Assembly: GCF_004345745.1 (NCBI RefSeq)
Contig: NZ_SLXJ01000001.1
Location: 1 to 64,000 of the forward strand
DNA from: Nicoletella semolina
GTDB taxonomy: Bacteria > Pseudomonadota > Gammaproteobacteria > Enterobacterales > Pasteurellaceae
Direction of reading: 5' to 3'
Length of the DNA stretch: 64,000 nucleotides
The position numbers were made by a program, and so were the translations under genes. Shown in pieces: positions 49,493 through 59,585 of this stretch. The notes beneath the pieces are model-generated. The model saw nothing but the letters and a program-made list of their open reading frames with translations. It ran no database searches and had not been told where the DNA came from. Position 1 is the stretch's first letter. Each line of letters opens with the position of its first letter.

Positions 49493-49942
49493 ATGACTCA
49501 AGTGGTAAATACTACTTCACTTAGCTTGCTTACGCTTGCAGGCGTAACCCCATACCAATTAGGCAAAGATGAAGATTATATGAGCGATGCACAAATTGAG
49601 CATTTCCGTTGTATTTTAAAAGCGTGGCATGCTCAAATTATGGAAGAAGCAGAACGCACAAAAAACCAAATGCAAGATGATATTACTAATTTTGCAGATC
49701 CTGCTGATCGTGCAACACAGGAAGAAGAATTTAGTTTAGAACTTCGTAATCGTGATCGAGAACGTAAGTTACTTAAGAAAATTGAACAAACGTTACTCAC
49801 ATTAGATAGTGGCGATTATGGTTATTGTAATGCGTGTGGTATTGAAATTGGCTTAAAACGCCTTGAAGCACGTCCAACAGCCGATCTCTGTATTGATTGC
49901 AAAACCCTTGCTGAAATTCGAGAAAAGCAAATGGGTGGCTAA
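49493..49942 (+). CDS. dksA: RNA polymerase-binding transcription factor DksA
   Basis: DksA enters the RNA polymerase secondary channel and, with ppGpp, adjusts rRNA and amino-acid gene transcription. The 149 residues (E. coli 151) include a coiled coil with the acidic tip FADPADRAT and a four-cysteine zinc finger (CNAC...CIDC). TAGGAGTG precedes the ATG. pcnB and folK follow, as in the E. coli dksA-gluQ-pcnB-folK order but without gluQ. Confidence 0.97.
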   Translation: MTQVVNTTSLSLLTLAGVTPYQLGKDEDYMSDAQIEHFRCILKAWHAQIMEEAERTKNQMQDDITNFADPADRATQEEEFSLELRNRDRERKLLKKIEQTLLTLDSGDYGYCNACGIEIGLKRLEARPTADLCIDCKTLAEIREKQMGG

Positions 49943-50008
49943 TTCATTTGGTTAAATGAATAACGGACAATCGATTTCCATTTTGATTTTCAACATTTGG
50001 GGTGGACT

Positions 50009-51640
50009 ATTTTTAATTATATTAAATCTCTTTTCTCAAAGAAAAATACTCTAAAGAAGAATACGCTGCAAAAAAAAGGACAAAACCAACCGCTTGAGCA
50101 AACAACTTCCGTTCGCTCAAGCCGTCCTGCTATGCGATCGTCCATTGCTTCAAACACTAAAACATCAACTTCCTCCTCCTCTGCAGCAAATTTTGTACAA
50201 AAAACAACGAAAAACTGCCTAACGACGATCGAAAACACCAATACGCTTAAGAAAAAGCAGCCCAAGACGCCTTCAGCTCCCTCACACATTCTGCATAAAC
50301 AGTTTACTGTACCTGCTGGACAATATCAGATTAGCCCAAAAAATTTCCCTCAACAGTCCGTTTCTATTGTTAATAAATTACAGCAACACGGCTTTGAAGC
50401 TTACCTTGTAGGAGGGTGTATTCGTGATTTATTACTTGGGCATAAAGCGAAAGATGTGGATATTGCAACCAACGCACGCCCAGAAGAAATCCAAAAGATT
50501 TTTGGTCGTCAATGCCGTTTAATTGGTCGCCGATTCCGTCTTGCTCATATTGTGTATGGGCGTGAAATTTTTGAGGTTGCCACTTTCCGAGCAGAGCGTC
50601 ATACCAGTAGCAATGAAAAAATATCCAAAACCAGCGAAACGGGTATGTTACTTCGAGACAATGTATACGGCACATTGCGTGAAGATGCACAACGACGAGA
50701 TTTTACTGTGAATGCACTCTATTACGATGTTCATCGCAATTTGATTTTTGATTTCTTTGGTGGTATTCGTGATCTTCAAGCAGGCTGTTTACGCTTAATT
50801 GGCGATCCTGTCCTTCGTTACCAAGAGGATCCCGTCAGAATGCTACGAGCGTTACGCTTTATGGCAAAACTGGATATGTTTCTTGATAAAGCGAGCGAAG
50901 AGCCTATCCAGAAAATGGGCATTTTGCTTAAGCATATTCCTGCTGCACGTCTGTTTGAAGAAACACTCAAATTATTACAATCAGGCAAAGGCTTTATTAC
51001 CTACGAACTACTGCACAAATATGGGCTATTTGCTCAATTGTTCCCAATCCTTGTGCCATTCTTAACGGAACATCAAGATTCCGAGACGGAAAAAATGTTA
51101 GCTAAAGCATTAAAGTCTACTGACGATCGCATACGAGATAATTTGCGTATCAATCCAGCGTTTCTATTTGCTGCTTTATTATGGTATCCATTACGAGAGA
51201 AAATCGAACAACTAAAAAATGAGGGCGGATTAAACAATCACGATGCATTAATGCTCGCAGCAAATGAAATTTTAGCTCAAACCTGTCGCACTGTTGCTCT
51301 GCATCGTCGCCATACCGCTGTTATTAGAGATATTTGGTCGCTACAATTTCAATTTCCCAAACGAAGCAGCAAGCAAGTAACACAAATTATTGAGCATATC
51401 AAATTCCGTGCTGGCTTTGATTTATTAGTGATGCGAGCCGAAATTGAAAGGGGTGATCTAATTGAGTTGAGTGCTTGGTGGCACGAATACCAATTTAGCA
51501 ACGCTGAACAGCGTACAGAAATGCTCAAATATGTTCCCTCTTTTCATCAAGAAAAGCGGAAGAAAAAATGTCCCTCTCATCGTCGGACTTATCGTAAACG
51601 AAAATCTTCAGAGAAAAAAGAACAAAAGAGCGGAGAGTAG
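50009..51640 (+). CDS. pcnB: Poly(A) polymerase I, probable AUU start
   Basis: The enzyme adds 3' poly(A) tails to RNA, promoting decay. The predicted 543 residues contain the nucleotidyltransferase motif YLVGGCIRDLLLGHKAKDVDIAT, RRFRLAHIVYG, EDAQRRDFTVNALYYD and EDPVRMLRALRF. No ATG fits the N-terminus. GGGGTGGACT ATT TTT AAT at 50009 mirrors E. coli pcnB, which starts at AUU (Met-Phe-Thr); a TTG at 49997 has no ribosome binding site. The basic Ser/Thr/Lys-rich N-terminal stretch is about 70 residues longer than in E. coli. folK follows 3 bp later. Confidence 0.93.
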   Translation: MFNYIKSLFSKKNTLKKNTLQKKGQNQPLEQTTSVRSSRPAMRSSIASNTKTSTSSSSAANFVQKTTKNCLTTIENTNTLKKKQPKTPSAPSHILHKQFTVPAGQYQISPKNFPQQSVSIVNKLQQHGFEAYLVGGCIRDLLLGHKAKDVDIATNARPEEIQKIFGRQCRLIGRRFRLAHIVYGREIFEVATFRAERHTSSNEKISKTSETGMLLRDNVYGTLREDAQRRDFTVNALYYDVHRNLIFDFFGGIRDLQAGCLRLIGDPVLRYQEDPVRMLRALRFMAKLDMFLDKASEEPIQKMGILLKHIPAARLFEETLKLLQSGKGFITYELLHKYGLFAQLFPILVPFLTEHQDSETEKMLAKALKSTDDRIRDNLRINPAFLFAALLWYPLREKIEQLKNEGGLNNHDALMLAANEILAQTCRTVALHRRHTAVIRDIWSLQFQFPKRSSKQVTQIIEHIKFRAGFDLLVMRAEIERGDLIELSAWWHEYQFSNAEQRTEMLKYVPSFHQEKRKKKCPSHRRTYRKRKSSEKKEQKSGE

Positions 51641-51643
51641 AAA

Positions 51644-52159
51644 ATGAGTGCATCAGAATGGGTAACAGTCTATGTTGCTCTAGGATCTAATTTAGCTAAT
51701 CCACAGAGACAACTACAACAAGCGGTCATTTCGTTGCAAAAATTTGCAAAAAATCTCTCTGTCAGTCCATTTTATACTAGTAAGCCACTTGGTCCACAGG
51801 ATCAACCAGACTACGTTAATGCGGTTGCAAAATTTGAAACACATTTAACCGCTATCGATCTACTTGATGAGTTACAGGCTATTGAACAATCCCAAGGAAG
51901 GGTGCGTTCACGCCGTTGGGGTGAGCGTACCCTTGATCTAGATATTTTGCTCTACGGTTTAGTACAAATCCAAACTGAACGTCTAACCGTGCCGCATTAT
52001 GATATGCACAATCGAGAGTTTGTTATTATTCCATTATTCGATTTATCGCCTGATTTAATCTTCCCAAATGGACAACCTTTATCTATTCTAAGAGCGAAAT
52101 TTGCCCAACATCAAATGCAGAGATTAAGTAATACTCAACACAATATCGCAGCAATTTAG
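51644..52159 (+). CDS. folK: 2-amino-4-hydroxy-6-hydroxymethyldihydropteridine pyrophosphokinase
   Basis: HPPK transfers pyrophosphate from ATP to the pterin in folate synthesis. It has 171 residues; motifs are YVALGSNLANP, FYTSKPLGPQDQPDYVNAV, QGRVRSRRWGERTLDLDILLYG (the metal-binding D-L-D) and VPHYDMHNREFVIIPL. GGAGAGTAGAAA precedes the ATG, 3 bp after the pcnB stop, so it is coupled to pcnB. Confidence 0.95.
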   Translation: MSASEWVTVYVALGSNLANPQRQLQQAVISLQKFAKNLSVSPFYTSKPLGPQDQPDYVNAVAKFETHLTAIDLLDELQAIEQSQGRVRSRRWGERTLDLDILLYGLVQIQTERLTVPHYDMHNREFVIIPLFDLSPDLIFPNGQPLSILRAKFAQHQMQRLSNTQHNIAAI

Positions 52160-52172
52160 TATGTGATAAAAA

Positions 52173-52201
52173 ATCCCCCTAAGGATTTACCTTTGGGGGA
52201 T
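52173..52201. terminator. Bidirectional terminator (folK / katA)
   Basis: ATCCCCCTAAGG (52173-52184) pairs with CCTTTGGGGGAT (52190-52201) with one mismatch. An A-run lies on the left; it separates convergent genes. Confidence 0.75.
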
Positions 52202-52244
52202 CAAGTACTAGCAAGTAGACTAATGAAATAAAATCATATCTAAA

Positions 52245-53699
52245 CTATCTTGCCAACTTTTGGCGAATTGCATTGGCGAGTTCGGCACTCACTTTTTCAA
52301 AGTGAGCCATTTGGCGTTCTACAATTTCAGGTACAGTAACACCAGATAAACCTGCTGCAAAATTAGCAGCCAAACGCTCTTTTTGCTCTACAGTAAATAA
52401 ATTATAAAGTGCGGCTGGCTGTGAATAATAATCTTCATCATATTCACGGAAATCAAAGTGTGCCGCTTCACGTTCAATTTGTAATGGCAACTGATCGTGA
52501 GTAGGTACATAAGTCTCGAAACGGTTCGGTGCATAGTTTGGGTGTTCACCGCCATTATGATCGACTCGCATTGCCCCATCACGGTGCGTAGTGTGATATG
52601 GACATTTTGGTGCATTCACTGGAATTTGGTGATGATTTACCCCTAAACGGTAACGCTGTGCATCTTGGTATGAGAACAATCGTCCTTGTAACATACGGTC
52701 TGGCGAAAAACCAATACCAGGGACGATATTGCTCGGTGCAAACGCTGCCTGCTCGACTTCAGCAAAATAGTTCGCAGGATTACGATTTAACTCCAATACC
52801 CCTACCTCAATACAAGGATAGTCAGAATGTGGCCAAACTTTGGTTAAATCAAATGCATAATTATGTTTGTGGGCATCTGCTTCTGGCATAATTTGCACTT
52901 GTACAGTCCAGCGTGGGAAATCGCCGTTTGCAATAGAAGTATATAAATCTTCTTGGCTATATTCACGGTTTTCACCGACAATTTTGGCCGCCTCTTCATT
53001 GGTAAAATGCTTATGACCTTGTTGTGTTTTAAAGTGAAATTTCACCCAAAAACGTTCATTTTGTGCATTCACAAAACTGTAAGTATGGCTACCGTAACCG
53101 TTCATATTACGCAGCGTTTGCGGAATACCTCGGTCAGAGAACAATGTCATAATTTGGTGCATTGACTCAGGGTGACGAGACCAAAAATCCCAAGCGGCAT
53201 TCGCATCACGCAAGTTAGTTTGCGGATTACGTTTTTGGGTGTGAATAAAATCAGGGAATTTAAGCGGATCACGGATAAAGAAGACTGGCGTGTTATTGCC
53301 AACTAAGTCCCAGTTTCCTTGATCTGTATAAAATTTTAATGAAAAACCACGCACATCACGTTCCGTATCTGCTGCCCCACGTTCGCCTGCGACCGTTGAG
53401 AAACGTAATAAAACCTCGGTTTGTTTACCAATTTGGCTAAACACTGAAGCCTTAGTATATTGAGTAATGTCGTGAGTAACGGTAAATGTACCAAATGCTG
53501 CCGAACCTTTGGCGTGAACAACGCGCTCTGGGATACGCTCACGAGCAAAATGGGCGAGCTTTTCTTGAAACCAAACATCTTGTAAAAGTAATGGACCACG
53601 AGGACCTGCTGACATCGTATTATCGTTATCCACAACAGGACTTCCTGCTGCACTAGTTAAAGTTTTTGAATTGTGATCAAATGGACATTTTTGAGACAT
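52245..53699 (-). CDS. katA: Catalase (small-subunit, clade 3, HktE/KatA type)
   Basis: This heme enzyme breaks hydrogen peroxide into water and oxygen. It has 484 residues. Active-site motifs: [16 protein letters not shown] with the distal His, the distal Asn in [14 protein letters not shown], and the proximal heme ligand Tyr in [28 protein letters not shown] precedes the ATG. In H. influenzae the homologue hktE is peroxide-induced through OxyR; a possible OxyR-like repeat lies upstream. Confidence 0.96.
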   Translation of the reverse strand: MSQKCPFDHNSKTLTSAAGSPVVDNDNTMSAGPRGPLLLQDVWFQEKLAHFARERIPERVVHAKGSAAFGTFTVTHDITQYTKASVFSQIGKQTEVLLRFSTVAGERGAADTERDVRGFSLKFYTDQGNWDLVGNNTPVFFIRDPLKFPDFIHTQKRNPQTNLRDANAAWDFWSRHPESMHQIMTLFSDRGIPQTLRNMNGYGSHTYSFVNAQNERFWVKFHFKTQQGHKHFTNEEAAKIVGENREYSQEDLYTSIANGDFPRWTVQVQIMPEADAHKHNYAFDLTKVWPHSDYPCIEVGVLELNRNPANYFAEVEQAAFAPSNIVPGIGFSPDRMLQGRLFSYQDAQRYRLGVNHHQIPVNAPKCPYHTTHRDGAMRVDHNGGEHPNYAPNRFETYVPTHDQLPLQIEREAAHFDFREYDEDYYSQPAALYNLFTVEQKERLAANFAAGLSGVTVPEIVERQMAHFEKVSAELANAIRQKLAR

Positions 53700-53745
53700 A
53701 GTTAACTTCCTTCTATCGTAGGTAATCGAATTCTCGGTTATTCTA

Positions 53746-53775
53746 TTGATAGAAAAAAACTTTTCAATCTATCAA
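53746..53775 (-). promoter_or_regulatory. Inverted repeat upstream of katA, possible OxyR site
   Basis: TTGATAG (53746-53752) and CTATCAA (53769-53775) face each other across 16 bp, about 47-76 bp ahead of katA, with a further CTAT just to the left. ATAG/CTAT elements recall OxyR half-sites, but the spacing does not fit the full consensus. Confidence 0.3.
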
Positions 53776-53881
53776 ATTAATCATAAAAAACTATTAGAAA
53801 TAAAGTCTTCATTACTGTCGCAAAAATTTCCCTCTCCAACCAAAAAAGTTATCACGACACTAATAATATTAGTTATTTCCC

Positions 53882-53910
53882 CTTGAAATTTTCTACTCTC
53901 GTCTTATATA
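53882..53910 (+). promoter_or_regulatory. Sigma-32-like promoter for htpG
   Basis: CTTGAAA (53882-53888) matches the heat-shock -35 element; 14 bp later CTTATATA stands where CCCCATnT is expected. The -10 match is weak. E. coli htpG is a sigma-32 gene. Confidence 0.4.
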
Positions 53911-53964
53911 TGCTCCATTCACAAGCGGTAACAATCCGTTATTTTTTTGCAAAAAGAGGAAAAT

Positions 53965-55854
53965 ATGAGCAATCAAGATACTCAAAAAGAAACACGAGGC
54001 TTTCAATCAGAAGTCAAACAGCTACTCCAATTAATGATTCACTCTCTCTATTCCAATAAAGAGATCTTCTTGCGTGAGCTGATTTCAAATGCGTCAGATG
54101 CCGCAGATAAACTCCGTTTTAAAGCACTTTCTAATCCAGCATTATATGAAAACGATGGTGAATTGCGTGTGCGTGTCAGTGTTGATGAAACGCTCGGTAC
54201 ATTAACAATTAGCGACAATGGCATTGGTATGAACCGTGAGCAAATCATCGATCATCTTGGTACTATTGCGAAATCAGGTACTAGAGAATTTCTCAATGCT
54301 CTTGGTACAGATCAAGCCAAAGATAGCCAATTAATCGGGCAATTCGGCGTAGGTTTCTATTCTGCATTTATCGTGGCGGACAAAGTAACGGTAAAAAGCC
54401 GTGCAGCAGGCGACACACAAGGTGTTATCTGGGAATCAGCTGGCGAAGGCGAATACACGGTTGCTGATTTCGACAAAGCAGAACGAGGCACAGAGGTAAT
54501 TTTACATCTACGCGAAGAAGAAAAAGCCTTTTTAAGTGAGTGGAAAGTCCGTGAAATTATCGGTAAATACTCTGATCATATTAGCTTGCCCGTTGAAATA
54601 TTAACGAAAGAATATGATGATGAAGGCAAGGAAAGCGGTCAAAAATGGGAAAAAATTAACAAAGCCCAGGCACTTTGGACACGTTCGAAAAACGAGATCT
54701 CTGATGACGAATATAAAGAATTCTATAAACATCTAAGCCACGATTTTGCTGATCCATTAACGTGGTCTCACAATAAAGTCGAAGGTAAACAAGATTACAC
54801 CAGTCTACTCTATGTGCCAGCCAAAGCACCTTGGGATATGTTTAATCGTGATCAAAAACACGGCTTAAAGCTGTATGTGCAACGTGTATTTATTATGGAC
54901 GATGCCGAAGTCTTTATGCCGAATTATCTTCGTTTTATGCGTGGTTTGTTAGATACCAACGATCTGCCGCTAAACGTTTCTCGTGAAATTCTACAAGAAA
55001 ACAAAACGACAGCAGCGTTACGTTCAGCCTTAACCAAACGCTCTTTGCAAATTCTTGAGAAACTTGCTAAAGACAGTACACAAGATTACCAAACTTTCTG
55101 GAAAGAATTTGGTTTAGTGTTGAAAGAAGGGGTTGGCGAAGATTTTGCGAACAAACAACAAGTCGCAGGGCTACTACGTTTTGCTTCAACACATCAAGAC
55201 AGCAGTGAGCAAGCGGTCAGTTTTAGCGATTATATTGCAAGAATGAAAGAAGGGCAGAAAGCCATTTATTTCCTCACGGCAGACAGTTATTTAGCCGCAA
55301 AAAATAGCCCTCATTTAGAATTGTTCCGTAAAAAAGAGATCGAAGTTCTACTCTTATCTGATCGCATTGATGAGTGGTTAATCGGACATTTGACTGAATT
55401 TGACGGTAAACCATTACAATCGATCACCAAGTCTGATTTAGATCTCGGCGATTTGGCAGATAAAACCGAAGAGGAAAGCCAAAAAGCCCAAGAGGCAGAG
55501 TTCGGCTCATTCCTTGAACGTGCGAAGAATTATTTGGGAGAACGTGTCAAAAAAGTGGTCTTAACTCACCGCTTGACGGATACCCCTGCTGTTGTTTCAA
55601 CTGATGGCGATGAAATGACCACTCAAATGGCAAAACTCTTTGCTGCTATGGGACAGCAAGCACCAGAAGTGAAATATACCTTTGAATTGAATCCTGACCA
55701 TACGATGATCAAGCGTGTTGCGGATATTGCAGATGAAGCTGAATTTAATGATTGGATTGACATCTTGTTCGATCAAGCCTTGCTTGCCGAACGAGGCACA
55801 TTAGAAAATCCGACTGCTTTTATTCAGCGAGTCAATAAATTACTAGTCAAATAA
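53965..55854 (+). CDS. htpG: Chaperone HtpG (bacterial Hsp90)
   Basis: This ATP-dependent chaperone acts as a dimer in the cytoplasm. It has 629 residues (E. coli 624). N-terminal ATPase motifs: [37 protein letters not shown] and [11 protein letters not shown]. The middle domain has the catalytic-loop segment NVSREILQ, and the C-terminal dimerisation domain is complete. AAGAGGAAAAT precedes ATG 53965; a TTG six codons upstream is unlikely. Confidence 0.97.
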   Translation: MSNQDTQKETRGFQSEVKQLLQLMIHSLYSNKEIFLRELISNASDAADKLRFKALSNPALYENDGELRVRVSVDETLGTLTISDNGIGMNREQIIDHLGTIAKSGTREFLNALGTDQAKDSQLIGQFGVGFYSAFIVADKVTVKSRAAGDTQGVIWESAGEGEYTVADFDKAERGTEVILHLREEEKAFLSEWKVREIIGKYSDHISLPVEILTKEYDDEGKESGQKWEKINKAQALWTRSKNEISDDEYKEFYKHLSHDFADPLTWSHNKVEGKQDYTSLLYVPAKAPWDMFNRDQKHGLKLYVQRVFIMDDAEVFMPNYLRFMRGLLDTNDLPLNVSREILQENKTTAALRSALTKRSLQILEKLAKDSTQDYQTFWKEFGLVLKEGVGEDFANKQQVAGLLRFASTHQDSSEQAVSFSDYIARMKEGQKAIYFLTADSYLAAKNSPHLELFRKKEIEVLLLSDRIDEWLIGHLTEFDGKPLQSITKSDLDLGDLADKTEEESQKAQEAEFGSFLERAKNYLGERVKKVVLTHRLTDTPAVVSTDGDEMTTQMAKLFAAMGQQAPEVKYTFELNPDHTMIKRVADIADEAEFNDWIDILFDQALLAERGTLENPTAFIQRVNKLLVK

Positions 55855-55876
55855 GGTTGGAAATACTATAGCAAAC

Positions 55877-55911
55877 AAATGGCGTAATCCCTGTATGTTA
55901 CGCCATTTTTA
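55877..55911 (+). terminator. Terminator after htpG
   Basis: An 11-bp stem AAATGGCGTAA / TTACGCCATTT (55877-55887 and 55898-55908) is followed by TTAT. Confidence 0.82.
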
Positions 55912-55930
55912 TACCCAGATTAAATATCTA

Positions 55931-56995
55931 TCAACTTCCGCCGGTTCCACCGTCCCCTGAATTTCTAGAGTGATCAAAGCCTTCACCAATATTTTCCAAA
56001 CTGTCTCTACGGAGTAGGTTATCAGTCGTACGTAAAATGTGATTGCCTGAACTCATGTAGCTACTATTTCCTATTCGGCTGAATATCATTGCTAATATAG
56101 GACCAGATATATTGTGCCAGAAGCTAAATACGGCACTTGGTACTGCTATGATTGGATTTGCCTTAAAATGTAACGCAGCCAGTGCAGCTCCTAATCCTGA
56201 ATTTTGCATGCCCACTTCGATAGCAATGGCTTTGCTATCGGGTAAATTAAGCTTTAACAGGCGTGAAACTAAGTAGCCAATGAGATAACCTAGGCTATTA
56301 TGTAAGGCGACAACCATGAAAATTAATGGACCTGATTCGATAATACGATCTTTGCTAACCGATACGACGGCTGTAACGATTAATACGATGGCAATGACAG
56401 AGAGGAGTGGCATTGTTTGGCTAAATTGTTCGATCTTCTGTTTGAAAATAGTTCGGATAATTAACCCCACAAAGATAGGTAAAAGGACAATCTGTAACAC
56501 AGAAATAAACATTGCAGTGGCGTTAATTTCTAGCCACTGACTTGCGAAAAGGTAGAAAACTAATGGAGTGAGGAAGGGAGCAAGTAATGTAGAAATTGTT
56601 GTGCAAGCAACAGATAGGGCAGTGTTACCTCGTGCAAGGAATGTGATGACATTCGACGATGTTCCGCCAGGACAAGCTCCAACAAGGATAACACCAATAG
56701 CTAGATCAGGTGGTAGTTGAAATAAGGTTGCTAACAAAAAAGCTATACTTGGCATAACAACAAATTGTGCAATCACGCCAATGATGACTGCTTTTGGATT
56801 GCGAGACACTTCAGCAAAATCTTTAAACGTGAGAGTTAATCCCATTCCAAGCATAACAATGCCTAATAAATAGGGAATCCAAGGTAGAAATAATTTAAAG
56901 GTTTCGGGAAATTGAGCTGCAATAAAGGCAAATATGATTACCCAAATCGCAAAAGTTTTACTAATAAATTGAGTTAGCTTTAAAAGAGCATTCAT
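55931..56995 (-). CDS. Bile acid:sodium symporter (BASS) family transporter
   Basis: This inner-membrane protein of 354 residues has about nine or ten hydrophobic segments. Family motifs: GVILVGACPGGTSSNVITFLARGNTALSVACTTIST and EVGMQNSGLGAALA, both linked to sodium and substrate binding. Bacterial members move bile acids, pantoate, 2-keto acids or other organic anions; the substrate here is unknown. The C-terminus has a polar tail of about 40 residues ending in GGTGGS. AAGGATC precedes the ATG. Confidence 0.88.
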   Translation of the reverse strand: MNALLKLTQFISKTFAIWVIIFAFIAAQFPETFKLFLPWIPYLLGIVMLGMGLTLTFKDFAEVSRNPKAVIIGVIAQFVVMPSIAFLLATLFQLPPDLAIGVILVGACPGGTSSNVITFLARGNTALSVACTTISTLLAPFLTPLVFYLFASQWLEINATAMFISVLQIVLLPIFVGLIIRTIFKQKIEQFSQTMPLLSVIAIVLIVTAVVSVSKDRIIESGPLIFMVVALHNSLGYLIGYLVSRLLKLNLPDSKAIAIEVGMQNSGLGAALAALHFKANPIIAVPSAVFSFWHNISGPILAMIFSRIGNSSYMSSGNHILRTTDNLLRRDSLENIGEGFDHSRNSGDGGTGGS

Positions 56996-57184
56996 CTTTT
57001 TTGATCCTTGTTAAAATATTGTAGAGACGGTAAGCCTACTTGAAAGTTAATAATAAGTGAATAGATTTCAAGATACTTAACTTATTATTTCTTTTAGTTA
57101 TAACACATAAATTTCTAGACTAACTTATTTCTCCTAGAAGCAGTATGCTTTTACCTACTATATCAATATTCGGAGGGATTTTTT

Positions 57185-58135
57185 ATGACAATTTATCAAG
57201 ATAATTCAGAGACTATTGGCAATACACCGCTTGTGCGTTTGAGAAATTTTGGACATAACGGCAATCTATTAGTGAAAATTGAATCACGCAATCCAAGTTT
57301 TAGTGTGAAATGTCGGATTGGAGCAAATATGATCTGGCAAGCAGAGAAAGAGGGTATTTTAACTTCGGAGAAAGAAATTGTTGATGCAACAAGCGGAAAT
57401 ACAGGGATTGCACTAGCTTATGTGGCCGCTGCTCGAGGTTATCGATTAACTTTGACTATGCCAGAGACAATGAGCATTGAACGCCGCCGATTATTACGGA
57501 GCTTAGGTGCAAAATTAATATTGACGGAAGGAGCAAAGGGAATGAAGGGTGCGATTGCTAAAGCTGAGGAAATCGTATCAAGCGATCCAAGTCGTTACAT
57601 TATGCTCAAGCAATTCGAAAACCCAGCCAACCCAGCCATTCATCAACAAACAACGGGGCCTGAGATTTGGGAGGCAACTAATGGTAATATTGATGTATTT
57701 GTAGCAGGTGTTGGAACTGGCGGCACTATTACAGGGGTGAGTCGTTATATTAAGCAAAATCAAGGAAAACAAATTATCAGTGTCGCTGTTGAGCCACAAG
57801 AGTCACCTGTGATTACACAAACGCTTAATGGGGAAGATATTCAACTTGCACCGCATAAAATTCAGGGTATTGGTGCGGGTTTTATTCCGAAAAATTTAGA
57901 TCTTTCTCTTATCGATCGGGTTGAATTAGTCGATAGCCAAACTGCCATTGAGACCGCACAACGACTAATGGCAGAGGAAGGTATCCTCGCAGGTATTTCA
58001 TCAGGAGCAGCAGTAGCAGCAGCGGATCGCCTTGCTAAATTACCTGAGTTCGCCGATAAACTGATTGTTACAATTTTACCATCTGCTTCAGAGCGTTACC
58101 TTAGTACGCTGTTGTTTGAGCATATTGAAGCTTAA
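57185..58135 (+). CDS. cysK: Cysteine synthase A (O-acetylserine sulfhydrylase)
   Basis: This PLP enzyme makes cysteine from O-acetylserine and sulfide. The 316 residues match H. influenzae CysK. The PLP lysine is in [12 protein letters not shown], substrate loop [13 protein letters not shown], phosphate-binding VGTGGTITG, and the SSGAAVAAA segment. CGGAGGGA precedes the ATG. The C-terminal residues EA replace the Gly-Ile type partner motif; SAT-dependent complex formation was not assessed. No other sulfur assimilation genes adjoin, but cysQ lies at 6115. Confidence 0.93.
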   Translation: MTIYQDNSETIGNTPLVRLRNFGHNGNLLVKIESRNPSFSVKCRIGANMIWQAEKEGILTSEKEIVDATSGNTGIALAYVAAARGYRLTLTMPETMSIERRRLLRSLGAKLILTEGAKGMKGAIAKAEEIVSSDPSRYIMLKQFENPANPAIHQQTTGPEIWEATNGNIDVFVAGVGTGGTITGVSRYIKQNQGKQIISVAVEPQESPVITQTLNGEDIQLAPHKIQGIGAGFIPKNLDLSLIDRVELVDSQTAIETAQRLMAEEGILAGISSGAAVAAADRLAKLPEFADKLIVTILPSASERYLSTLLFEHIEA

Positions 58136-58182
58136 AACAAGAGGTAAATATTGAGGATAAATTTGCAACTTGGAAAGAGATT

Positions 58183-58926
58183 TTAGTCAATATTTTTCAA
58201 TTCTTCTTCGGAGAGAATTTCTTGATTATGCTCAACTTTACCATCTTTGACTTTAAATTCAAGGTGTTGAAAATAGGCTTCACGGAAAGTAATATAAGGG
58301 TCTTGAGACTGTTTCAATAAGGCATCTTGATCGAGTAAATTCGCTCGAGAATTTATTCCTTGAACAGTAAATTTAGCGATTGACCACGGAGTAGCTAAGA
58401 GCGAAAGCACTGGGTAGGTGGCATCTACGATGCCACCTAAATCTTGGCGAGGGGTTGCAGGACCATAAGCAGGTAGCATTACATAAGGACCTGTGGGTAT
58501 ACCGTAAGCTCCTAATGTATCTCCAAATGTACGTTTATCATTATCTAGCTGTAGGTGAGGATCAAGGCTTGCAAAATCAATTAGTCCACCAAGACCAAAA
58601 ATAGAGTTCACCCAAAAGCGTGTGAAATGAACCATTGCTTTTTCACCTTCGCCTTCAATTAAACGATTAACAAAACTTGCAGGCTCATCAAGGTTGCCTG
58701 CAACATTTACCAACCCTGTTTTAACAGGTGATGGTACATAATCACGCCAACCTTTTGCAACAGGTTCAAGTAAATATGGATCGAGATATTCATAATTTAC
58801 TTTCCACATCGCCCGATTAAAGTTTTCCAAAGGATCGCTTCGCTCACCAGTTGAGTTATGTTGTGATGAGCAAGCACTCAATAAAAAAGCAATGATAAAT
58901 AGGCTATAAAATTTTGTTTTCATCAT
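58183..58926 (-). CDS. mlaA: MlaA (VacJ) outer-membrane lipoprotein
   Basis: MlaA removes phospholipids from the outer leaflet of the outer membrane as part of the Mla pathway. It has 247 residues: signal peptide with lipobox LLSACSS (Cys19), then NRAMWKVNYEYLDPYLLEPVAKG, VNRLIEGEGEKA, RFWVNSIFGLGGLIDFAS, and TFGDTLGAYGIPTGPYVMLPAYGP, all typical of VacJ. Two adjacent ATG codons (58926, 58923) follow AGGATC. The mla ABC genes are not in the window. Confidence 0.95.
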   Translation of the reverse strand: MMKTKFYSLFIIAFLLSACSSQHNSTGERSDPLENFNRAMWKVNYEYLDPYLLEPVAKGWRDYVPSPVKTGLVNVAGNLDEPASFVNRLIEGEGEKAMVHFTRFWVNSIFGLGGLIDFASLDPHLQLDNDKRTFGDTLGAYGIPTGPYVMLPAYGPATPRQDLGGIVDATYPVLSLLATPWSIAKFTVQGINSRANLLDQDALLKQSQDPYITFREAYFQHLEFKVKDGKVEHNQEILSEEELKNID

Positions 58927-58936
58927 ATCAATGATC

Positions 58937-59566
58937 CTATCTTAAAAAGGGATTATGCTGCTTTTCATAACCAATAGTCGTGTGTGATCCGTGTCCAGCT
59001 ATGATGATAAAATCATTCTCAAGATCAAATAATTTTGTTTGGATTGTGTGTAGCAATTGTTCAAAATTGCCCATATAGAGATCGGTTCTACCAATACTTT
59101 TTTTAAATAATACATCGCCAGTAAAAGCAATTTTATTTTGAAAATCAAAAAAACCGATATGTCCAGGGGCGTGTCCTGGTAGATGGCGTACACTAAATTG
59201 CAATTGCCCAATTTCTATAATATCCCCTTCGCTAAGCCACTGATCGGGCCGAAAAGCGGAAACAGCGGGAATGCCATAGCTTTCACAGATAGTCGGTAGT
59301 GCGTCAAAAAGTGGAGAGTCTGCGATATGTGAGCCAAGTACTTCAACACCAAAATATTTTTTTAGCGATTCGACAGCCATAATATGATCCAAATGACCAT
59401 GCGTTATCAATAATGTTTTAACTTTTAGTTGTTGTGATTCAACAAATGCTATGATTTTCTTTACATCACCACCAGCATCAATAATTGCCGCATTTTTTTG
59501 ATTATCCCAAATAATAGAGCAATTTTGTTGAAAGGCAGTAACAGGGATAATGTGTAGATTGAACAT
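58937..59566 (-). CDS. ycbL: Metallo-beta-lactamase-fold hydrolase, YcbL type (glyoxalase II-like)
   Basis: This cytoplasmic hydrolase of 209 residues has the metal-binding motif THGHLDHI (HxHxDH), then GHAPGHIGF, FTGDVLF and AGHGSHTTIG. It resembles the short glyoxalase II-like YcbL proteins, which can split S-lactoylglutathione, rather than the 250-residue GloB. Gene order ldtD-ycbK-ycbL is kept as in E. coli. No good ribosome binding site precedes the ATG. Confidence 0.88.
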   Translation of the reverse strand: MFNLHIIPVTAFQQNCSIIWDNQKNAAIIDAGGDVKKIIAFVESQQLKVKTLLITHGHLDHIMAVESLKKYFGVEVLGSHIADSPLFDALPTICESYGIPAVSAFRPDQWLSEGDIIEIGQLQFSVRHLPGHAPGHIGFFDFQNKIAFTGDVLFKKSIGRTDLYMGNFEQLLHTIQTKLFDLENDFIIIAGHGSHTTIGYEKQHNPFLR

Positions 59567-59585
59567 TCTAAATTATCATTTCCGA

